From an uncultured Bacilli bacterium (GTDB taxonomy: Bacteria; Bacillota_I; Bacilli_A; RF39; UBA660), in assembly GCA_934097255.1 (NCBI GenBank), contig CAKONT010000045.1, positions 1-7,491 of the forward strand: a DNA stretch of 7,491 nucleotides, written 5' to 3'. Positions 1 through 5,343 of this stretch are shown here, piece by piece. Numbering within the stretch: position 1 is the first letter of the stretch; every line of letters starts with the position of its first letter. Below the pieces are notes generated by a model. The model saw only the letters and a list, made by a program, of their open reading frames with translations. It did not search any database and had not been told where the DNA came from. Both the position numbers and the translations under genes were made by a program.

Positions 1-81
1 GATATAGCACACCCAATTAATCCAGAAACACGTACTATGTTTGAAGAGGCTATTTTAGAAGCATATAAAACTGCAGAATAG
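1..81 (+). CDS. spoVG: SpoVG, C-terminal end only (partial, 5' end outside window)
   Basis: The first 26 codons are open from base 1 and end at TAG (79-81). They read DIAHPINPETRTMFEEAILE and then a short tail. The D-I-A-H-P-I-N block followed by a T-R and an amphipathic helix is the conserved C-terminal part of SpoVG, a small RNA-binding regulator of about 90-100 residues that affects septation, sporulation and surface or virulence genes in Bacillota. The protein stops soon after the helix and lacks the longer acidic tail of the Bacillus subtilis protein. A terminator follows directly. In B. subtilis, spoVG also lies upstream of yabP, but with about ten genes between them (glmU, prs, pth, mfd, spoVT and others). 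Those are absent here. The identification rests on a short stretch, but the motif is distinctive. Confidence 0.88.
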   Translation, partial: DIAHPINPETRTMFEEAILEAYKTAE

Positions 82-84
82 CAT

Positions 85-115
85 AAAAAGCAAGATTTTC
101 TTGCTTTTTCTTTTT
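85..115 (+). terminator. Rho-independent terminator after spoVG
   Basis: AAAAAGCAAGA (85-95) pairs perfectly with TCTTGCTTTTT (99-109) around a TTT loop, giving an 11-bp stem. The stem runs into further T-rich sequence (105-115). It begins 4 bases after the spoVG stop codon and separates spoVG from the surface-protein gene. Confidence 0.88.
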
Positions 116-163
116 CAGTAATTTTGGAAAGTTTATTTTTGACTAATATTTAGTAAAAAGTGT

Positions 164-182
164 AAAAAAAAATATTTTTTTA
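164..182 (+). promoter_or_regulatory. A/T-tract upstream (UP-like) element
   Basis: Nine A residues (164-172), then TA, then seven T residues (175-181) lie immediately upstream of the -35 hexamer at 183. Bases 166-181 form a perfect 16-base palindrome (A7-TA-T7). The tract covers roughly -37 to -54 from the predicted start of transcription near 218, where the alpha subunit C-terminal domain of RNA polymerase binds UP elements. It contains a full match to the core AAAWWTWTTTT pattern recalled for UP elements. In such AT-rich DNA part of this could be chance. Confidence 0.5.
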
Positions 183-211
183 TTGAAAAAAGAAATTAAT
201 CATGCTATGAT
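183..211 (+). promoter_or_regulatory. Sigma-A type promoter with extended -10 for the surface-protein gene
   Basis: The -35 TTGAAA (183-188) and -10 TATGAT (206-211) are separated by exactly 17 bases. TG at 203-204 gives an extended -10 (TGC-TATGAT). Transcription should start near 218, leaving a short leader with the consensus AGGAGG at 229-234 and five bases before the ATG at 240. Together with the upstream A/T tract, this looks like a strong promoter for a single gene. Confidence 0.75.
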
Positions 212-239
212 TATATCATAATAAAGATAGGAGGAAATT

Positions 240-941
240 ATGGAAGACAAAAAGAAAGTTATATTATCAGTTGTAGGAGTTTTAGTATTGGTTGCAATGA
301 TAGTTGGTATTTCATACGCACTATATACATTTAGTGGTACTGGACAAACTGTCAACTTGATTAATACTGGTAAAATTTCTATCAGCATGGATAATGGTGA
401 AACAGCTGGTGAAAAAAGTGTTATTAACTTAGAAAATGTTTATCCTGTTACTGATGCAATTGGAGCTGCACAAGATAAAGTTGGTGAACATACAAACATT
501 GATATCAATTCAAGCGTTGCTGGTTCACAAACATTTTACTATGTTGTTTATTTAACTGAAGTTACACCAAGTGAAGGATTAGCTACAAAAGATGTTAAAA
601 TAAGTTTATTTAATAAAACAACTGAAGTTGTAGAAAAAGCATATCTTTCTTCATTTGCAACTAAAAAAGCAACAGCAGGTGCTACTACTATTACAGATTC
701 TTATGCAATTTATAATGGTTCTTTCAGTGGCTCTGAAGGTGCAGATTTAGATCTTAAAGCATGGGTTGCAGAAACTGATGCAGATGGCGCAGCATATGAA
801 TTACATACAACAACTAACACAACAGGAGAAGCTGTTACTGCTGCTGATAATAAATATACTCATACAAAAACTGCTGGTAATTCTGAATTATCATTCAAAG
901 TTCAAGTAGCTGTATATGATTCTGCAATAACTATTGCTTAA
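240..941 (+). CDS. Secreted surface protein with SipW-type signal peptide (TasA/camelysin-like)
   Basis: This 233-residue protein starts with a K-rich stretch (residues 4-6), then a hydrophobic segment (about 7-24) ending in G-I-S-Y-A-L-Y-T-F. That layout resembles the G-G-T-W-A-A-F site of TasA and camelysin, which are cleaved by the ER-type signal peptidase SipW; cleavage after Ala27 is likely. The next stretch, V-N-L-I-N-T-G-K-I-S-I-S-M (38-50), corresponds to the 'A-G-T-L-D-L' first strand of the TasA-like fold. A Y-P-V-T-D-A-I-G motif (68-75) follows, then Thr/Ala/Gly-rich beta-strand sequence. There is no Cys and only one Trp, which suits an extracellular protein. No LPXTG motif or C-terminal anchor is seen. 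The strong promoter, AGGAGG ribosome site and private terminator suggest high expression of a single gene, perhaps a matrix fibre or surface-layer subunit. No sipW gene lies in the window. The family assignment is by pattern only and the function is inferred. Confidence 0.72.
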   Translation: MEDKKKVILSVVGVLVLVAMIVGISYALYTFSGTGQTVNLINTGKISISMDNGETAGEKSVINLENVYPVTDAIGAAQDKVGEHTNIDINSSVAGSQTFYYVVYLTEVTPSEGLATKDVKISLFNKTTEVVEKAYLSSFATKKATAGATTITDSYAIYNGSFSGSEGADLDLKAWVAETDADGAAYELHTTTNTTGEAVTAADNKYTHTKTAGNSELSFKVQVAVYDSAITIA

Positions 942-961
942 TATAACTTAAATTGTTTTTT

Positions 962-992
962 AAGAAGACTTGATATCAAGTCTTTTTCTTTT
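962..992 (+). terminator. Rho-independent terminator after the surface-protein gene
   Basis: AAGACTTG (965-972) pairs with CAAGTCTT (977-984) around ATAT, and three further A-T or G-T pairs extend the base (962-964 with 985-987). T-rich sequence follows (983-993). It lies 20 bases after the stop and insulates the surface-protein gene from yabP. Confidence 0.88.
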
Positions 993-1021
993 TAATAAAA
1001 TTAAAAAGTTTTGCATATAAT
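993..1021 (+). promoter_or_regulatory. Possible sigma-E-like promoter for yabP-yabQ
   Basis: TAATAAA (993-999) and CATATAAT (1014-1021) are 14 bases apart. This fits the recalled sigma-E pattern (KMATATT, 14-15 bases, CATACAHT) at 5 of 7 and 7 of 8 positions. In B. subtilis yabP is a sigma-E-dependent gene of the mother cell. No convincing sigma-A -35 is present at the usual distance. A caution is that transcription would start near 1027-1029, at the edge of the ribosome site GGAGG (1027-1031). The region is very AT-rich, so chance similarity is a real possibility. Confidence 0.35.
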
Positions 1022-1038
1022 TTCTTGGAGGAATTTAT

Positions 1039-1326
1039 ATGGATATGAAAGAAAATATTAGTTTAAATCATGGTATAAGTATTAATGAAAGAAAAAGTAT
1101 ATATATAACAGGTGTAAACAAAATTAATAGTTTTGACGATGAAGAATTTCTTCTTGAGACGAATATGGGATTTCTTGCTATAAAAGGAGAAAATCTTGAA
1201 TTAAATAGATTAGATACAAAAGATGGAATTGTTTCCATAAAAGGATCTTTAATTAGCTTAAGTTATATTGATGAATTAAAAAAAGCAAATAAAGAAAATA
1301 GTATGTTAAGTAAACTTTTCAAATGA
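1039..1326 (+). CDS. yabP: Sporulation protein YabP
   Basis: The 95-residue product matches the YabP/YqfC family: an I-T-G-V-x-x-I-x-S-F-D core (residues 23-33), then E-F-L-L-E-T-x-M-G-F-L-x-I-K-G (36-50), and a second G-x-V-S-I-K-G block (63-69). Length is close to the roughly 100 residues of the B. subtilis protein. The family is a small beta-rich domain; YabP is made in the mother cell during sporulation and is encoded beside YabQ, and its biochemical role is poorly defined. The ATG at 1039 is preceded by GGAGG (1027-1031) at seven bases; a second in-frame ATG at 1045 is further away and less likely. The TGA stop overlaps the yabQ ATG by four bases, so the pair is probably translated together. 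The reading frame is intact, which argues against decay. Confidence 0.9.
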   Translation: MDMKENISLNHGISINERKSIYITGVNKINSFDDEEFLLETNMGFLAIKGENLELNRLDTKDGIVSIKGSLISLSYIDELKKANKENSMLSKLFK

Positions 1327-1601
1327 ATATAGAAAAACAGATCATATGCTTTCTTTTTTGTAATTTATATGGTCTAATTTATATGCTTTTTTTTAATCTG
1401 TTTTACAAGTATATGTTTTTTTTAAAACATAGAAAAAATTTATTATATGAGCTTATTTTTAATACTATTATGTTTTTTTTCTTTATAATCTCAATAACTA
1501 TAATTAACGGTGGTATTTTTCATATTTATTTTCTACTTTTTTTCTTTTTTGGAATAATTTTAGGTAATATTCTCTTTAAAAAAAATAGATGTAAACTTTA
1601 G
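1323..1601 (+). CDS. yabQ: Short YabQ-like sporulation membrane protein
   Basis: This 92-residue protein is almost wholly hydrophobic, with 19 Phe residues. Three likely membrane segments span about 7-28, 41-61 and 65-85, and the ends are basic. The N-G-G-x-F-H-I-Y-F-L-L stretch (62-72) resembles the N-Q-G-x-x-R-I-Y-x-F region of B. subtilis YabQ, and the position directly after yabP supports the assignment. YabQ of B. subtilis is about twice as long, localises to membranes around the forespore and is needed for spore cortex formation. The C-terminal half is missing here. The ATG (1323) overlaps the yabP stop as ATGA and has no clear ribosome site of its own, which indicates translational coupling. 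Three runs of eight T lie inside the gene. Confidence comes more from synteny and membrane layout than from strong sequence identity. Confidence 0.68.
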   Translation: MNIEKQIICFLFCNLYGLIYMLFFNLFYKYMFFLKHRKNLLYELIFNTIMFFFFIISITIINGGIFHIYFLLFFFFGIILGNILFKKNRCKL

Positions 1602-1620
1602 TGTTATTTTGTCTTATTTA

Positions 1621-1649
1621 TTGAATTAAAAATTTATTATTGCTATAAT
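1621..1649 (+). promoter_or_regulatory. Sigma-A type promoter with extended -10 for divIC
   Basis: TTGAAT (1621-1626) and the perfect -10 TATAAT (1644-1649) are 17 bases apart. TG at 1641-1642 forms an extended -10 (TGC-TATAAT). The predicted transcription start near 1656 gives a leader of about 50 bases before divIC. The promoter lies in the 104-base gap after yabQ, so a vegetative division gene need not depend on the sporulation pair upstream. Confidence 0.78.
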
Positions 1650-1682
1650 TTAATAAGATGATAAAAATATTTATAAAATATG

Positions 1683-1695
1683 AAGGAAGAGTGAG
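1683..1695 (+). promoter_or_regulatory. Unusual split ribosome binding site of divIC
   Basis: AAGGA (1683-1687) and GTGA (1691-1694) are separated by AGA, as if the full anti-SD complement AAGGAGGTGA had been interrupted. The first half lies 18 bases and the second 11 bases before the ATG at 1706. No upstream start is possible because TAA at 1700-1702 is in frame. The site may be weak. Confidence 0.4.
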
Positions 1696-1705
1696 ATAAT
1701 AAAAT

Positions 1706-2002
1706 ATGACTAAAAATAAAAATAAGAAGAAAAAGGATAAAAAGAAAAAATTTTTTATAACTTGTCTTTGTTTTTTATTAAATGTTTATTTTTTATACTC
1801 ACTTTTTAGTGTATGGAAACAAATATATGATAAAAAAAGTGAAAGTAAAAAATTATCTGTTCAATTAGTTAATCTTCAAGAAAAAGAAGAAGAATTGAAA
1901 GTTGAAGTTAATAAATTAAATGATCCAGAATATGTAGCAAAATATGCAAGAGAAAAGTTTTTATATTCTGGTGAAAATGAATATATTATTCAAATTAAAT
2001 AA
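1706..2002 (+). CDS. divIC: Cell division protein DivIC (FtsB family)
   Basis: This 98-residue protein has the standard layout of DivIC/FtsB septum initiators. A very Lys-rich cytoplasmic tail (1-15) precedes one membrane segment (16-36), then an extracellular coiled coil rich in Leu, Lys and Glu (about 43-71). The conserved C-terminal block D-P-E-Y-V-A-K-Y-A-R-E-K-F (73-85) follows, with a short Y-S-G-E-N-E-Y-I-I-Q-I end. DivIC partners FtsL and DivIB (FtsQ) in the divisome and helps activate septal wall synthesis. It has its own promoter and a terminator that overlaps its stop codon, so it appears to be transcribed alone. In B. subtilis divIC also follows yabQ; there it is followed by yabR and spoIIE, which are absent here. 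Length is shorter than the roughly 125 residues in B. subtilis, with the loss at the N-terminal tail. Confidence 0.92.
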   Translation: MTKNKNKKKKDKKKKFFITCLCFLLNVYFLYSLFSVWKQIYDKKSESKKLSVQLVNLQEKEEELKVEVNKLNDPEYVAKYAREKFLYSGENEYIIQIK

Positions 2003-2023
2003 TAACTTTGGTTATTATTTTTT
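1998..2023 (+). terminator. Rho-independent terminator overlapping the divIC stop
   Basis: AATAATAAC (1998-2006) pairs with GTTATTATT (2011-2019) around TTTG, and the T run continues to 2023. The stem is almost all A-T with one G-C pair, so it is weaker than the others. The divIC stop (2000-2002) lies within the left arm. Confidence 0.68.
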
Positions 2024-2030
2024 GATAGTA

Positions 2031-2059
2031 TTGACTTTAAACAATTAATAAAATAGAAT
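2031..2059 (+). promoter_or_regulatory. Sigma-A type promoter for tilS-ftsH
   Basis: TTGACT (2031-2036) and TAGAAT (2054-2059) are separated by 17 bases, placed eight bases after the divIC terminator. The predicted start near 2066 leaves a short leader with AGAGGG (2069-2074) seven bases before the tilS ATG. Unlike four other promoters in the window it lacks the TG extension but has a better -35. Confidence 0.68.
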
Positions 2060-2081
2060 ATAGAAAAAAGAGGGAATAAAA

Positions 2082-3404
2082 ATGCAAGAAGTTTTAGATT
2101 ATTTAAACAGTTTATTGTGTTGTAATGATGTTGTTGTTTTGGGATGTTCTTTTGGACCAGATTCTATGTGTTTACTTTCTTTACTTACTAAAATAAGAGA
2201 AGAAAAAAAAATAAAAATAATTTGTGCTCACGTAAACCACAACATAAGAGTAAAAGAAAGTGCTAAAGAAATGGTTTATATGGAAAATTATTGTAAAGAA
2301 CATGATATCATTTTTGAAAAAATGATAATAAAAGAGTATGGAGATGATAATTTTCATAACGAGGCAAGAACTATTAGATATAATTTTTTTGAAAATTTGA
2401 TAACTAAATATAATGGTAAGTATTTAATGACTGCTCATCATGGAGATGATCTTATTGAGACTATTTTAATGAGAATTGTTAGGGGTTCTAATATGTCTGG
2501 TTATGGTGGTTTTAAAAAAGAGTATGAAAAAGATGGGTATACAATTATTAGACCATTAATTACTGTTACAAAACAAGATATATTAGATTATGATAAAAAA
2601 AATAAAGTACCATTTGCTATTGATAAATCTAATTTTAAACAAAAATATACAAGAAATAGATATAGAAAAATTGTTCTTCCTTTTCTAAAGAAAGAAGAAA
2701 GTAATGTTCATTTAAAATTTTTAAAGTTTAGTGAATCTATTAATATGTATGAAAATTTTGTTTTAAAGGAAAGAAATAAGGCACTTTTAGAAGTATTTAA
2801 AAATGATTCTTTAGATATAGAAAAGTTTAAAAAGTTAGATTGTTTAATACAAAATTCTATAATTAATTATTTACTTGAAAAGTTTTATGAAGATGATTTA
2901 ATTTTAATTTCTGATGTTCATTCGAATATGATAAAAAAACTTATTTATTCAAAACGTTCTAATGGTGTTATTTATCTTCCAAACAGTGTTCGAGCTTTAA
3001 AAAGTTATAATAGTTTAAAACTTGAAAAGATAACTGATCAAATAGATAGTTATGAAATAGAAATTAGTGATCATGTTTTTTTACCTAATGGCAAAAATAT
3101 TTCAGTTATAAAAGATGGCAAAGTAAATGACAATAATTATTGTAGATTATGTAGTAGTGATATTACTCTTCCACTTATTGTTAGAACAAGAAAATCGGGA
3201 GATAAAATGAATATCAAAGGTATGGATGGAAAAAAGAAAATAAAAGATATTTTTATTAATTCAAAAGTTCCTATTGTGGAACGTGATTTGTGGCCGGTTG
3301 TTGTCGATAGTAGTGATAAGATAGTGTGGATACCGGGTTTAAAAAAATCTAATTTTGATGTTCCAAAAAATAAAAGTTGTGATATAATATTATGGTATCA
3401 TTAA
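2082..3404 (+). CDS. tilS: tRNA(Ile)-lysidine synthase TilS
   Basis: TilS attaches lysine to C34 of tRNA-Ile with anticodon CAU, using ATP, so that it reads AUA as Ile; this is essential in an AT-rich genome full of ATA codons. The 440-residue protein has the N-type ATP pyrophosphatase domain first: a P-loop S-F-G-P-D-S (23-28), H-V-N-H-N-I-R (50-56), H-N-E-A-R-x-x-R-Y (92-100) and A-H-H-G-D-D-L-I-E-T (118-127). A middle helical region follows, then the TilS C-terminal domain with R-x-R-K-S-G-D-K near 370, G-K-K-K-I-K-D-I-F and W-I-P-G near the end. Total length is normal for the long, Bacillus-type form. The P-loop carries Phe24 where the family usually has Gly, and the usual D-D-Q of the H-H-x-D-D-Q motif is D-D-L. 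Both are odd, but the rest of the protein is intact. ftsH starts 14 bases downstream, as one unit; hpt, which separates them in B. subtilis, is absent. Confidence 0.94.
   Translation: MQEVLDYLNSLLCCNDVVVLGCSFGPDSMCLLSLLTKIREEKKIKIICAHVNHNIRVKESAKEMVYMENYCKEHDIIFEKMIIKEYGDDNFHNEARTIRYNFFENLITKYNGKYLMTAHHGDDLIETILMRIVRGSNMSGYGGFKKEYEKDGYTIIRPLITVTKQDILDYDKKNKVPFAIDKSNFKQKYTRNRYRKIVLPFLKKEESNVHLKFLKFSESINMYENFVLKERNKALLEVFKNDSLDIEKFKKLDCLIQNSIINYLLEKFYEDDLILISDVHSNMIKKLIYSKRSNGVIYLPNSVRALKSYNSLKLEKITDQIDSYEIEISDHVFLPNGKNISVIKDGKVNDNNYCRLCSSDITLPLIVRTRKSGDKMNIKGMDGKKKIKDIFINSKVPIVERDLWPVVVDSSDKIVWIPGLKKSNFDVPKNKSCDIILWYH
3378..3388 (+). promoter_or_regulatory. Possible internal promoter for ftsH within the 3' end of tilS
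   Basis: TGTGATATAAT (3378-3388) is a full match to the Bacillus-type extended -10 (TRTGn followed by TATAAT), 31 bases before the ftsH ATG. The -35 at the right distance (GTTCCA, 3360-3365) is poor. It could give ftsH transcription independent of tilS. The sequence also codes for Cys-Asp-Ile-Ile in TilS, so chance is possible. Confidence 0.38.
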
Positions 3405-3407
3405 AAA

Positions 3408-3413
3408 GGGAGG
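3408..3413 (+). promoter_or_regulatory. Ribosome binding site that fixes the ftsH start
   Basis: GGGAGG lies five bases before the ATG at 3419. The earlier in-frame ATG at 3392 is inside tilS and has no such site upstream, so translation should begin at 3419. Confidence 0.85.
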
Positions 3414-3418
3414 ATTTT

Positions 3419-5251
3419 ATGAAAAAAAATAGTAGAAACTTTTTATCATATGTCTTACTTGGACTTTTTCTAATTGGCATATGGTATTTAATTAATAATA
3501 ATGTGATAGAAAATAAATTATCTTATGATACTTTTATTGATAGTTTAAATAATAAAGAAATAACTAAACTTGAGATTGTACCTAGAACAAATTCTTCAGT
3601 TTATGAAATAAATGGTAAATTAAAAGACTATAAAGAAAGAGAAATATTTACTTTACAAGCTCCTTTATCTGATGAAGTTATAAAAAAAATATTATCATCA
3701 AGTGAAGAGCAAGCTTTTGAGGTAACTGTAAAAAAAGATCCTGAAAATAATTCGGTTGTTGTTTTTTTAGTTAATTTCTTACCTCTTATCTTAATAGTTG
3801 GATTTGGATTTTTCTTTTTAACAAAACAAGTAGGTGGAAATGCTAAGTCATTTGATTTTGGAAAAAGTAAAGCTAAATTAAATACTAATAAAGACAAAGT
3901 AACGTTTGATAATGTTGCTGGTTTAAATGAAGAAAAAGAGGAATTAAAAGAGTTAATTGACTTTTTGAAAAGTCCTAAAAAGTTCCAAAAACTTGGAGCA
4001 AGGATCCCAAAGGGGGTTCTTCTTGTAGGTCCTCCAGGAACAGGTAAAACTTTACTTGCTAAAGCAGTAGCAGGTGAAGCTAATGTACCTTTTTATTACA
4101 TAAGTGGATCTGACTTTGTAGAATTATTTGTTGGTATTGGAGCAAGCCGTGTTCGTGATATGTTTAGACAGGCAAAACAAACAGCGCCATGTTTAATTTT
4201 TATCGATGAAATCGACGCAGTGGGAAGACAACGTGGAACTGGTCTTGGCGGAGGACATGATGAAAGAGAACAAACTCTTAATCAATTGTTAACTGAGATG
4301 GATGGTTTCGGTGCTAATGAAGGAATTATTATAATTGCAGCAACTAATAGACCTGATGTTCTTGATCCTGCTCTTCTTAGACCAGGTAGATTTGATAGGC
4401 AAGTAACTGTTAGTTTACCAGATTCCAAAGAAAGAGAAGCTATATTAGCTGTTCATGCTAAAAACAAGAAATTAGGACCTGATGTTAAACTTTCTAATTT
4501 AGCAAAAAGAACATCTGGATTTAGTGGCGCAGATCTTGAAAATTTACTTAATGAATCTGCTCTTCTTGCAGCAAGAAAAAATAAAGAATCTATTAGTATG
4601 TCTGAAGTTGATGAAGCACATGATAGAGTTTTGATGGGACCTGCTAAAGTATCTAGAAAGTTAAGTGATAAGGATAAGAAAATTACTGCATATCACGAAG
4701 CAGGACATGTTGTATCTGGCTTGAAACTTGAAAGTTCAAGTATTGTTCAAAAAGTTACAATAATTCCTCGTGGCATGGCCGGTGGTTATACAAATATTCA
4801 AGAGGAAGAAGAAAAAGCTCACGTTACAAAAACGGAATTACTTGAAACAATTTCAACATTACTTGCAGGACGTGTTACTGAAGAGATGGTTTTTAATGAA
4901 GTAACAACGGGTGCTTCTAATGATATTGAAAGAGCAACCAAGATCGCTCGTGCTATGGTTTGTGAATATGGTATGAGTGATTTAGGACCTATACAACTTG
5001 AACAAAATGAATCAAGTGTATTCTTAGGAAGAGATTATAATAAGTCTAGAAATTCTTCTGAAACTATTGCGTATGAGGTTGACAAGGAAATAAGAAAGAT
5101 AATTGATGTTTGCTATGCTAAAACGCAAAAAATCATAAAGGAAAATATGAAATTAGTAGACCTTATAGCAGATAATCTTGTTAAATACGAAACACTAACA
5201 AAAGAACAGATTGATAGTTTAGTAAAAACTGGAAAATTGGAAGAAGCTTAA
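3419..5251 (+). CDS. ftsH: ATP-dependent zinc metalloprotease FtsH
   Basis: FtsH is a membrane-anchored hexameric AAA+ protease that removes misfolded membrane proteins and selected regulators. Read from the ATG at 3419, the protein has 610 residues, normal for the family. Segments in order are a membrane helix (8-25), an extracytoplasmic domain (about 26-112), a second helix (113-134), the AAA+ module with Walker A G-P-P-G-T-G-K-T (204-211), Walker B L-I-F-I-D-E (259-264), R-P-G-R-F-D-R (321-327) with the arginine fingers, then the zinc protease domain. Zinc ligands are His426 and His430 of H-E-A-G-H with catalytic Glu427, and the third ligand is Asp502 in the N-D-I-E-R-A-T motif. Nothing essential is missing. 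It follows tilS by 14 bases and is closed by a terminator. A longer start (3392) would overlap tilS and add a charged leader without support. Confidence 0.97.
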   Translation: MKKNSRNFLSYVLLGLFLIGIWYLINNNVIENKLSYDTFIDSLNNKEITKLEIVPRTNSSVYEINGKLKDYKEREIFTLQAPLSDEVIKKILSSSEEQAFEVTVKKDPENNSVVVFLVNFLPLILIVGFGFFFLTKQVGGNAKSFDFGKSKAKLNTNKDKVTFDNVAGLNEEKEELKELIDFLKSPKKFQKLGARIPKGVLLVGPPGTGKTLLAKAVAGEANVPFYYISGSDFVELFVGIGASRVRDMFRQAKQTAPCLIFIDEIDAVGRQRGTGLGGGHDEREQTLNQLLTEMDGFGANEGIIIIAATNRPDVLDPALLRPGRFDRQVTVSLPDSKEREAILAVHAKNKKLGPDVKLSNLAKRTSGFSGADLENLLNESALLAARKNKESISMSEVDEAHDRVLMGPAKVSRKLSDKDKKITAYHEAGHVVSGLKLESSSIVQKVTIIPRGMAGGYTNIQEEEEKAHVTKTELLETISTLLAGRVTEEMVFNEVTTGASNDIERATKIARAMVCEYGMSDLGPIQLEQNESSVFLGRDYNKSRNSSETIAYEVDKEIRKIIDVCYAKTQKIIKENMKLVDLIADNLVKYETLTKEQIDSLVKTGKLEEA

Positions 5252-5280
5252 GTTATTAACTTTTGTTGATAACTTTTTTT
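5250..5280 (+). terminator. Rho-independent terminator after ftsH
   Basis: AAGTTATTAAC (5250-5260) pairs with GTTGATAACTT (5265-5275) around TTTT, an 11-bp stem with one G-T pair, followed by a run of T to 5280. It overlaps the ftsH stop codon and ends the tilS-ftsH unit. Confidence 0.88.
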
Positions 5281-5281
5281 C

Positions 5282-5310
5282 TTGCCAAAATTAAAATAAT
5301 ATGCTATTTT
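5282..5310 (+). promoter_or_regulatory. Sigma-A type promoter with extended -10 for dusB
   Basis: TTGCCA (5282-5287) and TATTTT (5305-5310) are 17 bases apart, with TG at 5302-5303 (TGC-TATTTT). Transcription would start near 5317. That makes the GTG at 5317 unusable as a normal start and supports the ATG at 5344. Confidence 0.6.
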
Positions 5311-5325
5311 ATATGAGTGTTTATC

Positions 5326-5334
5326 AAGGATGTG
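5326..5334 (+). promoter_or_regulatory. Ribosome binding site that fixes the dusB start
   Basis: AAGGATGTG matches the anti-SD complement AAGGAGGTG at eight of nine positions and ends nine bases before the ATG at 5344. The upstream GTG at 5317 has no such site. Confidence 0.7.
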
Positions 5335-5343
5335 TTAAATTTT

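Noticed and set aside
142..154. Inverted repeat ACTAA-TAT-TTAGT overlapping a TTGACT, as an operator or second promoter for the surface gene
   Set aside because: The arms are only five A/T-rich bases, and no acceptable -10 lies 16-18 bases after TTGACT.
200..388. Reverse-strand reading frame of 62 codons
   Set aside because: It lies antisense to the surface-protein start and promoter, has low-complexity Thr/Ile/Ser composition and no ribosome site or recognisable motif.
1016..1021. TATAAT before yabP as an ordinary sigma-A -10
   Set aside because: No -35 of the TTGACA type lies 16-18 bases upstream, and it has no TG extension. Transcription would start inside the ribosome site. The sigma-E-like reading is kept only as a low-confidence option.
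3392..3418. Nine-residue N-terminal extension of FtsH from ATG 3392
   Set aside because: It overlaps the end of tilS, has no ribosome site, and the ATG at 3419 has GGGAGG at ideal spacing.
3628..3897. Reverse-strand reading frame of 89 codons
   Set aside because: It lies fully inside ftsH, where the + strand protein is unambiguous; no promoter or ribosome site supports it.
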